Shown here in pieces: positions 1-6,218 of a DNA stretch of 64,000 nucleotides. A program made the position numbers and the translations under genes. The stretch lies in NCBI RefSeq assembly GCF_011742925.1, contig NZ_WAEL01000013.1, positions 1 to 64,000 on the forward strand, written 5' to 3'. Numbering within the stretch: position 1 is the first letter of the stretch; each line of letters opens with the position of its first letter. The notes below the pieces were generated by a model. The model was not told the DNA's origin and searched no databases. It was given only the letters and a program-made list of their open reading frames with translations. This DNA comes from Fibrivirga algicola (GTDB taxonomy: Bacteria; Bacteroidota; Bacteroidia; Cytophagales; Spirosomataceae).

Positions 1-34
1 CGGAATGCATGATAAAATGGAATGTTTATTCTGA

Positions 35-328
35 TTAAAGGCCATTTCGTTGCTGCACCATGCTTTTTATACGCTGGGTGAGCAGGAGGCTTTGTGCAAT
101 TTCCTCACCGAAACGGTTCAGGGCATGGTCAATCAGCACCTGTTTACTGTCAGCACCAAGTTTGAGCATCCAGCAACGCCAGAGTTCGTGGAAGGTTGCT
201 TCGCCAGATAGTGGCTCAATGTAAGTTTTCCAAACATGATCCAATTCGTGGTGCTGCGACCGTAGGTATTGAACATCCTCGCTGGTAAAATCCCAAAACA
301 GACGGGTTAGGCAGTCAACGATTAGCAC
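35..328 (-). CDS. Hypothetical protein, 97 aa
   Basis: A short reading frame with a protein-like composition (many Leu, Glu, His and Trp residues, no low-complexity runs). No domain was recognised. It begins with GTG at 328 (MLIVDC); no in-frame ATG was seen just upstream, so the start is uncertain. No signal peptide or membrane segment is visible. It lies near the left edge of the window, so its operon partners may be outside. It could be a plasmid-borne accessory gene or a chance frame. Confidence 0.4.
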   Translation of the reverse strand: MLIVDCLTRLFWDFTSEDVQYLRSQHHELDHVWKTYIEPLSGEATFHELWRCWMLKLGADSKQVLIDHALNRFGEEIAQSLLLTQRIKSMVQQRNGL

Positions 329-405
329 GGAGTCAGAGATAGCAGAATGGATAGGATTTATACAGATGGTTTGTTTTAGGGGTAATCTATCACAATATTA
401 GTTAC

Positions 406-430
406 GTCCGATAAGAAAAGTTTATCGGAC
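406..430. repeat. Perfect inverted repeat between the first two genes
   Basis: GTCCGATAA (406-414) and TTATCGGAC (422-430) form a 9-bp perfect stem with a 7-nt loop. It lies between a minus-strand gene ending its upstream region and the plus-strand gene at 539. There is no T-tract on either side, so an operator or recombination site is as likely as a terminator. Confidence 0.5.
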
Positions 431-538
431 ATAAAATTTACCTACTATCTTGCATACAGTGATCTTATTGCTATCTTAGAACAGCTATACGCTACGTCCA
501 CGTTTGTCTTCGGTGACGAATTTTACACTCATCATCAC

Positions 539-892
539 ATGAACAAAGAACAGTTTACACTTGACTACCGCGCCCCTAATGGCTTTCCTAGTTCCTGCCT
601 CATTACCGTTTACCGGGATATTCCGTTGGTGATAGCTTCTGAGACGGGCGTAGGGATGAGCGTTACCAATGCAGCGGAGCTAATTGCTACGGAAGTCGTC
701 AACCGCTGCAACCTCGATTCAACACGTTTACTATTCATTGAGCATTATCCTGAGAGTCAGCGGCCAAAGCCATACGGCGAGTCGTTCGACCTTGTCACAT
801 TTACCTGGGATGGCCCAACTGCTCGTAATCCTGCCTGGCGCAACCTGCTTAACAACGAATTTGGACAGATCTTACAAGCCATCGAGACATAG
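539..892 (+). CDS. Hypothetical protein, 117 aa
   Basis: Small soluble protein starting at ATG 539. The composition is normal for a globular protein and there is no signal peptide. The C-terminal half carries a recognisable but unassigned pattern (FDLVTFTW, then NPAWRNLLN). I do not recognise the family. It runs convergently toward the replication initiator, whose stop is only 14 bases beyond its own. It is probably a plasmid accessory gene. Confidence 0.6.
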   Translation: MNKEQFTLDYRAPNGFPSSCLITVYRDIPLVIASETGVGMSVTNAAELIATEVVNRCNLDSTRLLFIEHYPESQRPKPYGESFDLVTFTWDGPTARNPAWRNLLNNEFGQILQAIET

Positions 893-906
893 GTCTCATA
901 AGCAGT

Positions 907-1890
907 TTAGCCACTCTTCTGCTTCTTGGGTTTGGGGCCCGATGGGTCTTTGAACAAAATCCCGGCGATATAGCGCGTAGGTGTAGTGGTTACCGTAACC
1001 GCTCCGTGCGTTATCATGCTATCTAAGCGAAGAAACTCATTAAGGTACTGCTCACTACTGAGAATCGTTTTCTTCTGACTATCTGTAAACTGATAATTGT
1101 AAAGGAACTCAGCCGCCTTCTTTTGTTTGTCAGCAAATGACAGCTCACTGGCTTTCTGCAAATCCTTGTTAACAAGCGCGTAGTACGTCGCTTTCGGACT
1201 GGTCTTGCTCTTTCGGCGAATGATAAAGTTGAGCCACTTTACCGCCCGGCCCTCTTTCTGCTCCGTGATAACAATATCGAGGTACGTCTTCCGATTAATT
1301 TCAGAAAGTGCATTCGACAGGATCATCTGTTTAAAGTTCGAGTAGCGGACATATTTCTGAGCATTGAGTAGTTCACGAAGCTCTGTCACCTCGACTCGCC
1401 AAAGGCCAGTATCAATGAAGCGGGTCAGGCGTGGAAACAGCAGTTGTGAGTATTCGCTACTCAGGGAAACGGCCGCACTCAGTTCGTACTGTGAGTAACC
1501 CTTACTCAAGTCAATAAAGTAAGGCAACACCATCGAATTGACGACGATATCAAAATAGCCCTTGTGAGACTCATAATGAATGTAAGGGATTGGAACGATA
1601 AAGGTATACTTGCCCCGGTCCTGGTCGAAGATTTTGATCTTCCGCGAAGTGACCCGATCCAATATTTTTAAAATGACATTCGTCTGCGCGTGTGAATTTT
1701 CTCCAACAAAAACATCTGAGTAGTGAATACGAAACTGTCGGTCCTCAACACGGTAGGACTTAACGTCAAATGTCTGTTCACCTTTCAGTGCCTTGAGAAT
1801 ATTCCAATACAAGCGACGCTCATGAAGCGAAAACTCGGACCGCCCCAGCAGCAATGTGAGTGGTTCACGAATAACTATCTCCTCGTTCAT
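907..1890 (-). CDS. rep: Replication initiator, Rep_3/RepB-like, 327 aa
   Basis: Plasmid replication initiator predicted to bind the adjacent iterons and open the origin. The N-terminal section (NEEIVIREPLTLL, LHERRLYWNILK) has the form of the first winged-helix domain of Rep_3-type initiators, and a second winged-helix region follows (MILSNALSEIN, WLNFIIRRK). Length is in the usual range for this family. The ATG at 1890 is preferred to the upstream TTG at 1908. The iteron array (2124-2282) lies upstream of its start, the standard arrangement, and a degenerate iteron at 1976-1994 sits in its leader, suggesting autoregulation. The lysine-rich C-terminus (KPKKQKSG) may aid DNA binding. Family assignment is by pattern and context, not by database search. 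Confidence 0.85.
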   Translation of the reverse strand: MNEEIVIREPLTLLLGRSEFSLHERRLYWNILKALKGEQTFDVKSYRVEDRQFRIHYSDVFVGENSHAQTNVILKILDRVTSRKIKIFDQDRGKYTFIVPIPYIHYESHKGYFDIVVNSMVLPYFIDLSKGYSQYELSAAVSLSSEYSQLLFPRLTRFIDTGLWRVEVTELRELLNAQKYVRYSNFKQMILSNALSEINRKTYLDIVITEQKEGRAVKWLNFIIRRKSKTSPKATYYALVNKDLQKASELSFADKQKKAAEFLYNYQFTDSQKKTILSSEQYLNEFLRLDSMITHGAVTVTTTPTRYIAGILFKDPSGPKPKKQKSG

Positions 1891-1975
1891 AAGCCTAAGT
1901 AGAGACAACTAAATCACAAAAGCAAGACTAATCAAAATGCTCTTGCCGGTGTTTGCATCAAAAATTGGGTCTTTC

Positions 1976-1994
1976 ACACTCTAAGATCTTGCCG
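1976..1994. promoter_or_regulatory. Degenerate iteron in the rep leader (putative autoregulatory site)
   Basis: The 19 bases ending in CTTGCCG share 14 positions with the fourth iteron copy (ACTCTAAG...TTGCC). It sits between the iteron array and the rep start, about 86 bases upstream of the ATG. Iteron plasmids commonly repress rep through iteron-like operators. A second CTTGCCG is at 1942-1948. The role is inferred. Confidence 0.4.
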
Positions 1995-2123
1995 TAATTA
2001 GGTTAAGTTACTGACTATCAACATTTTACCTTCACAAAATATGTGTAAAAAATTAAACATTTAAACCGCTTATTTCTTGCCTGAAAGATCATATCGACTC
2101 TTCACCCTTTAGAATATTACATC

Positions 2124-2282
2124 TTACTCTACTTTATTGCCTCTCGACTTAAATTCATTGCCTTTCCGACTTAGATCTATTGCCCATGCAACTCTAAGCT
2201 ATTGCCTTTAGGGTCAAATGTTGACTTATTTTCATTGCCTTACTACTTAAATTTATTGCCTTACTACTCTAATCCATTGCTA
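2124..2282. repeat. Iteron array of the replication origin, seven copies
   Basis: Seven copies of a roughly 19-bp repeat, consensus NNACTTAAATTCATTGCCT with variation in the middle. The ATTGC core begins at 2136, 2157, 2179, 2201, 2234, 2255 and 2276. Spacing is 21-22 bp (two helical turns), except for one 33-bp gap (three turns) between copies four and five. All copies have the same orientation. This is the arrangement expected for Rep binding at an iteron origin. The last copy is degenerate (ATTGCTA). Confidence 0.9.
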
Positions 2283-2291
2283 TTGATACAC

Positions 2292-2300
2292 TTATCCACA
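2292..2300 (+). promoter_or_regulatory. DnaA box
   Basis: TTATCCACA is an exact match to the consensus DnaA box. It lies 10 bases beyond the last iteron and next to AT-rich sequence, as in other iteron origins. A weaker related string (TTTACCCACA) occurs about 40 bases further on. Confidence 0.8.
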
Positions 2301-2481
2301 TCGTTACTATTTATTAATCAGTAGTTTAACATAGTTTTACCCACAGTTACTATTATCAATCTCAGAACAATTTTAAAAAATACAATTATTGATTCTTGAG
2401 GTTCGGCAACGAGAGGTGTTTGCTAAAAAAATCCAATAAATAGTGCGGAGCCATCAAAAAGATTTGGTTGAGAGAACATAT

Positions 2482-2506
2482 TAAGTTTACTTTAAAAGTA
2501 AACTTA
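2482..2506. promoter_or_regulatory. 25-bp palindromic operator upstream of the gene at 2530
   Basis: TAAGTTTACTTT (2482-2493) and AAAGTAAACTTA (2495-2506) are perfect 12-bp arms around a single central A. The site ends 23 bases before the next ATG. A long AT-rich palindrome with no loop is typical of a binding site for a homodimeric regulator rather than of a terminator. The binding protein is unknown; autoregulation by the downstream protein is one option. Confidence 0.6.
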
Positions 2507-2529
2507 TACAACCACTACAATTGCTATTT

Positions 2530-3411
2530 ATGGCTTCTGAAGAATCATCCCGTAAACGAAAGGCCTACGAACCGGCTGATTACGCTCGCCAGTTACGAGC
2601 ACTCACTCAACTAATGATGGTAGTCAATAAGCTCCAACCAGATCGTAATACCTGGGACATTGAGGGTGAATGGAACGGAACCGGTGTCATCTACTTCGTA
2701 GATGCGCGCGATCAGTCACTTTTTGCTGATTACGAACACTTTGACTGCCGTACTATCAAACTGGTCAACTTTGGCCAGCCAGCAACCCGATTGACGTTTT
2801 TCAAGAAACACAAGTATATTCTGCTAAAGAATAATGATTTGACTCGAGACGATAAGGAAGAACGCGTCAGCAACTACATCAATGAATTAACTGTCAAGCG
2901 GGCTATCAAGCTGGATAAGATTGACAAGCTAACCGGTTCTGCTCTTTCGGATGAGCGTGGTAAGATTGGCATGATGGAACAGGAGATCAAGACATGGCAA
3001 GAAGTCTTGAATAACCTGGACCACTACGATTTTGCAGTTTCTAACTACAAGCGGGACTATCAGTACGTAACGCTTAACTATAAGTATCGTAGCTCAGAGC
3101 AGGAATTTGCCAATGCACAGGAACACCTGCTAAACCCCCAACGGGATGGTCAGGGCGTTATAACGCAGCAGCGTTATAATCTCATTTTCGTAGACACCCG
3201 TGAGATCAGTCGTGAGCATCCCCACCAGCACAAGGAAATAGAAAACTTTTTGAACAATTTCAGCCTGATTACCCAGACCGGAAAGCAGCAGCTCTACGCC
3301 CGTCCCAAACCGCCGGAACCGCTTGACGAAGAATTGGGAGTAATTCCTTCTTTGTCTCAAACAAACAAAAACAAGCCTGAGCAAGATTTTCCCCAAACGC
3401 TGTTCGATTAG
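2530..3411 (+). CDS. Unknown plasmid-maintenance-region protein, 293 aa
   Basis: Soluble, highly charged protein. The ATG at 2530 (MASEESSRKR) is preferred to a TTG three codons earlier. Residues 1-20 are basic. The middle (roughly residues 110-165) is rich in Lys, Glu and Asp and likely helical, possibly coiled coil. The C-terminus is proline- and glutamine-rich (KPPEPLDEELG, then PEQDFPQTLFD), probably disordered, ending in a short hydrophobic motif. No known family was recognised. Its place directly beside the origin and behind a perfect palindrome suggests a replication, partition or copy-control role, but this is inference. Confidence 0.75.
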   Translation: MASEESSRKRKAYEPADYARQLRALTQLMMVVNKLQPDRNTWDIEGEWNGTGVIYFVDARDQSLFADYEHFDCRTIKLVNFGQPATRLTFFKKHKYILLKNNDLTRDDKEERVSNYINELTVKRAIKLDKIDKLTGSALSDERGKIGMMEQEIKTWQEVLNNLDHYDFAVSNYKRDYQYVTLNYKYRSSEQEFANAQEHLLNPQRDGQGVITQQRYNLIFVDTREISREHPHQHKEIENFLNNFSLITQTGKQQLYARPKPPEPLDEELGVIPSLSQTNKNKPEQDFPQTLFD

Positions 3412-3425
3412 CATCTTTAGATGCT
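3410..3425 (+). terminator. Short terminator after the gene at 2530
   Basis: AGCATC (3410-3415), loop TTTA, GATGCT (3420-3425), followed by TTTT. It overlaps the stop codon of the upstream gene. The stem is small, so strength is uncertain. Confidence 0.5.
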
Positions 3426-3465
3426 TTTACAAGTTATTGATACTCAATAATATCGAAAAAAAGGT

Positions 3466-3481
3466 AATTATTTAAATAATT
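3466..3481. repeat. AT-only palindrome
   Basis: AATTATTTAAATAATT is a perfect 16-bp palindrome without a spacer. It lies in the leader of the gene at 3558, 77 bases before its ATG. It could be a regulator site, but AT-rich palindromes also arise by chance. Confidence 0.3.
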
Positions 3482-3557
3482 TAGATAATCACAGAGCTAT
3501 AAAAAACGTTAGTCTATTATGTTGATGTTGTAAATAGAGTAAATCTTACTGTTTTTT

Positions 3558-4010
3558 ATGTCTTTTGCTTCCCTATTTGTCAAGCTGGCCCTGCCAGTAA
3601 GTACAGTAGCGTTCGCCAACCTTGCAACCGTAACGGCTCCCGCTACATTGTTGAATGTAAAGAGCTTAGCCCCAGATTCTACGCTGACAGTCCCCATTGA
3701 GGTTCTCAACAAGAATAGGCTTCCGACAGTGACCATAGAAAAAGAGGTTGCTATACCTCAGGGGTACGCCTACGTAGAGCATAGCCTGTCACTGGTAAGC
3801 GCGTTTCCAATAGAAGGAGCTGAGCAATCTGCTGACTGGATCACCGGTCCCAATCATACCTGGAGCATTTATACGAAACTGGAAATGAACTGCAAGCAAC
3901 CTGAACATATTTTGATCAGAGCAACTGCGGCACCAGGCCGAAAAAACGAAGAAATCGGCGCACAGGCGGTATTGTTGGTTGGCATCCGCAGACTTGGTAA
4001 AACGAATTAG
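3558..4010 (+). CDS. Secreted hypothetical protein, 150 aa
   Basis: The N-terminus (SLFVKLALPVSTVAFANLA) is a probable Sec signal peptide with cleavage near residue 20. The mature part looks beta-rich (TLTVPIEVLNK, VTIEKEVAIP, HTWSIYTKLEM) and carries one Cys. No known family was recognised. The gene ends 25 bases before the sensor kinase and may be the first gene of the kinase-regulator-peptide-LanB unit. In that setting it might be an immunity or ligand-binding protein, but nothing in the sequence proves this. Confidence 0.65.
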   Translation: MSFASLFVKLALPVSTVAFANLATVTAPATLLNVKSLAPDSTLTVPIEVLNKNRLPTVTIEKEVAIPQGYAYVEHSLSLVSAFPIEGAEQSADWITGPNHTWSIYTKLEMNCKQPEHILIRATAAPGRKNEEIGAQAVLLVGIRRLGKTN

Positions 4011-4035
4011 TATCACCCTTACTTAAAGTTTACCA

Positions 4036-5292
4036 GTGGTGTCTTTTCTACACAAGGACGCTCAAAGGGTCATTGCCTTTCGGCGTCCTATCACCTGGAA
4101 AAGGGTGTTGTGGCATGTTATTTTTTGGGGCTTGAGCTGCGTATTAACGCTAAGCCAGTTTCGACGTGCCTTCGCTGACCAACCCAACGATGAACTCTTA
4201 TACGTTGTCAATGCGCATCACTTTCTAACGACCCTGCTATCGTTTGGACTACTGGGTTACGTGCTGATTCCACAGATACTTTATAAACCGCGTAGCTTAG
4301 TTCAGCACCTGCTGCTGACGGCGGGAGCATTAGGTGGATACTATGGCCTGATGTGTCTCAACACGTACAGTTTACTGCGGCTGGCGCAGGCGCATTATGC
4401 TCCTCTGCCTAAGTACCTTGCCCGACGAGTTGACCTCTTTATGCAGGCACGGTGGTACGATTACCTCATCGATCCGTCGATCCTGTTTTTTGTCTTTGGG
4501 TTATTCATTTCCTACATTCTGATTCCTCTCTTAATTAAAGCGATACGGGATGGATATGCCCGAAACCAAGCTCAACTGGCGATTGAGAAGGAGCGGCAAC
4601 AACTGGAACTGAACAACGTTCTGCTCGAAAAGGAGAATGCTACAAAGGATTTACAGTTTCTACGGCAGCAGATCAATCCGCATTTCCTGCTGAATGCGTT
4701 CAACAACATTTATGCTCTGATTCATAGACGGGATAGCCGGGCCGCCGAAACATTGGCCAATCTCTCAACGCTGATGCGTTACACGCTTTACCGTACCAGT
4801 CAGGAGTTTGTACCTCTGCACGATGAACTGCTTTTTCTTCAGGGGTATATCGACATGGAACGGATTCGACATTCACAGCCCGAGGCTGTCGAGTGTTCGC
4901 TACCGGAACCAACCGAACCGATGCGGCAATGGCTAATTCCTCCCCTGCTGCTGGTAACGTTCGTCGAAAATGCCTTTAAACACGGGCTAAACGCCGTTTA
5001 TGAAGGCGGGTGGGTACAAATCAGTCTAATTACAGAATTAGCCGACACCGGTATCCTGGCCTTTACGGTAGCTAATAACAAAAGTGAAACGTCGGTCAGT
5101 CCGACTATCGATGGCGGCATCGGACTCACTAATGTCAAACGCCGGTTAGCGTTGCTTTACCCGGAACAAAATTATGAATTGGTTTTACAAGATCAGTCGG
5201 AGCGGTATTACGTCCGACTGACTATTCCGCTCAAGAGAAAGAGCGAAACCATTGCAACTCATGAATACGTACCTACGCTGTTTACTAATTGA
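4036..5292 (+). CDS. LytS/YehU-type sensor histidine kinase, 418 aa
   Basis: Membrane sensor kinase of the His_kinase (LytS) class. Four hydrophobic segments occur at about residues 25-45, 60-80, 88-115 and 147-170, followed by a short coiled coil (175-205). The phospho-acceptor motif QQINPHFLLNAFNN places the histidine near residue 216. The ATP-binding N-box (FVENAFKHGL, about 309-318) and a GGIGLTNVKRRL glycine box follow. It starts with GTG at 4036, and no better ATG was seen. Its 3' end overlaps the LytTR regulator by 32 bases, so the two are a cognate pair. There is no large extracellular domain, as in kinases that sense small or hydrophobic peptides or membrane stress. Link to the downstream RiPP-like genes is by position. 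Confidence 0.9.
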   Translation: MVSFLHKDAQRVIAFRRPITWKRVLWHVIFWGLSCVLTLSQFRRAFADQPNDELLYVVNAHHFLTTLLSFGLLGYVLIPQILYKPRSLVQHLLLTAGALGGYYGLMCLNTYSLLRLAQAHYAPLPKYLARRVDLFMQARWYDYLIDPSILFFVFGLFISYILIPLLIKAIRDGYARNQAQLAIEKERQQLELNNVLLEKENATKDLQFLRQQINPHFLLNAFNNIYALIHRRDSRAAETLANLSTLMRYTLYRTSQEFVPLHDELLFLQGYIDMERIRHSQPEAVECSLPEPTEPMRQWLIPPLLLVTFVENAFKHGLNAVYEGGWVQISLITELADTGILAFTVANNKSETSVSPTIDGGIGLTNVKRRLALLYPEQNYELVLQDQSERYYVRLTIPLKRKSETIATHEYVPTLFTN

Positions 5293-5992
5293 TGATGAAC
5301 CCCTGGCTCAGGAACTGTTGCTCGACCATGTTGCGCAGATTCCTAATCTGGAAATAGTCGGGGTGGCCAGTAATGCCCTACAGGCTATTGAATTGTATCA
5401 GTCTCTGAAGCCAGACCTGCTGCTACTGGATATTAACCTGCCCCGAATGAACGGTTATGAACTCCTCCGTAGTCTTCCGGGTAAAGCTCCCTGGGTCATC
5501 GTGGTATCGGGTTATCAGGAGTTTGCTTTCGAGGGCTTTGAGAATAATGTCGTGGACTTTCTGCTTAAGCCTGTCACGTTCAGCCGTTTTGTACGTGCCA
5601 TTACGAAGGTACATGAGCGCATTCATGCAGTAGAAACGGGAGTGGCCGGGTCAGCTACAGTTGCCGCACCTGCATCTAGCCAATTGGCTATCAAGGAAGG
5701 CAAAACGATGGTGAACGTGGCGTGTCAGGACATTATCCTTGTCGAGGCTATGAGCGACTATGTCAAGATCACGCTGGCTGATCGGACCCTGGTCAGTCAT
5801 CAGCGGGTTTCAGCTCTGGAAAAGCTACTGCCTGCACCCCTGTTCATCCGAGTCAGTCGGTCGTTCATTGTCAATACGGCCAGAATCCGGCAGGCGGATG
5901 GTCAACAGATCGAAATGCAGAGTGGTCAGCGCGTTCCGGTTGGCACTACGTACCGCTCTGTGGTCAGCAACATCATCCGAATGGCCCTTTAA
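5261..5992 (+). CDS. LytTR-family response regulator, 243 aa
   Basis: A receiver domain (residues 1-120) has acidic residues D11/D12, phospho-acceptor D57 (LLLLDINLP) and K103 (LLKP). It is followed by a LytTR DNA-binding domain (about 140-240; VEAMSDYVKI, then LLPAPLFIRVSRSFIVN). The ATG at 5261 gives the canonical receiver start; it lies inside the kinase gene, so translation is probably coupled. LytTR proteins usually bind paired direct repeats upstream of targets. The nearest plausible target is the 39-aa peptide gene starting 51 bases after its stop. The spacer there is T-rich, with a repeated CACTTTTT motif (6023-6030 and 6031-6038). Confidence 0.9.
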   Translation: MNTYLRCLLIDDEPLAQELLLDHVAQIPNLEIVGVASNALQAIELYQSLKPDLLLLDINLPRMNGYELLRSLPGKAPWVIVVSGYQEFAFEGFENNVVDFLLKPVTFSRFVRAITKVHERIHAVETGVAGSATVAAPASSQLAIKEGKTMVNVACQDIILVEAMSDYVKITLADRTLVSHQRVSALEKLLPAPLFIRVSRSFIVNTARIRQADGQQIEMQSGQRVPVGTTYRSVVSNIIRMAL

Positions 5993-6043
5993 TCGTGCGA
6001 GTACCTGTTTTTTTTTATTGTTCACTTTTTCACTTTTTAACCC

Positions 6044-6163
6044 ATGTCAACTTCTGCAAAACGTCTGAAAACTAAGGCGGTTGGAACCCGGATGCCTGTA
6101 TCAAACCCCCGGCCCGTTAAGTACCCAACGACGATTGATTTAACCATCATCTTCACTTGTTAA
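6044..6163 (+). CDS. Candidate RiPP precursor peptide, 39 aa
   Basis: Short frame starting at ATG 6044, directly after an in-frame TAA (6038-6040), and ending at TAA 6161-6163. The first half is basic (KRLKTKAVGTR) and could serve as a leader. The C-terminal part ends in PTTIDLTIIFTC, giving four Thr residues and a single terminal Cys, the residues a LanB dehydratase and ring formation would use. It lies 51 bases after the LytTR gene and 55 bases before LanB, with a strong hairpin between. It lacks the FNLD-type leader motif of nisin-like precursors and any double-Gly site, so precursor identity rests on position, size and core composition. A small signalling peptide sensed by the upstream kinase is an alternative. 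Confidence 0.55.
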   Translation: MSTSAKRLKTKAVGTRMPVSNPRPVKYPTTIDLTIIFTC

Positions 6164-6169
6164 TCAGTC

Positions 6170-6200
6170 AAGGCCCGTCGGTAGTGTACTGACGGGCCTT
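6170..6200 (+). terminator. Hairpin between peptide gene and lanB (attenuator or processing site)
   Basis: AAGGCCCGTC (6170-6179) and GACGGGCCTT (6191-6200) form a perfect 10-bp GC-rich stem with an 11-nt loop. It begins 6 bases after the peptide stop and ends 18 bases before the LanB start. The sequence after the stem (ATTGTACG) is not a T-tract, so partial read-through or mRNA end protection is likely. Hairpins at this place are known in lanthipeptide operons, where they keep precursor mRNA above enzyme mRNA. Confidence 0.75.
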
Positions 6201-6218
6201 ATTGTACGTGCTGCTTTT

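Larger units (their letters stand above)
2124..2460. other. oriV: Predicted plasmid origin of replication (oriV)
   Basis: The gene-free stretch from 1891 to 2529 holds the iteron array, the DnaA box and then an AT-rich section (about 2300-2460) with runs such as TTTTAAAAAATA that could melt. It is flanked by the initiator gene on the minus strand and an unknown gene on the plus strand. The melting region and the exact boundaries are inferred. Confidence 0.8.
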
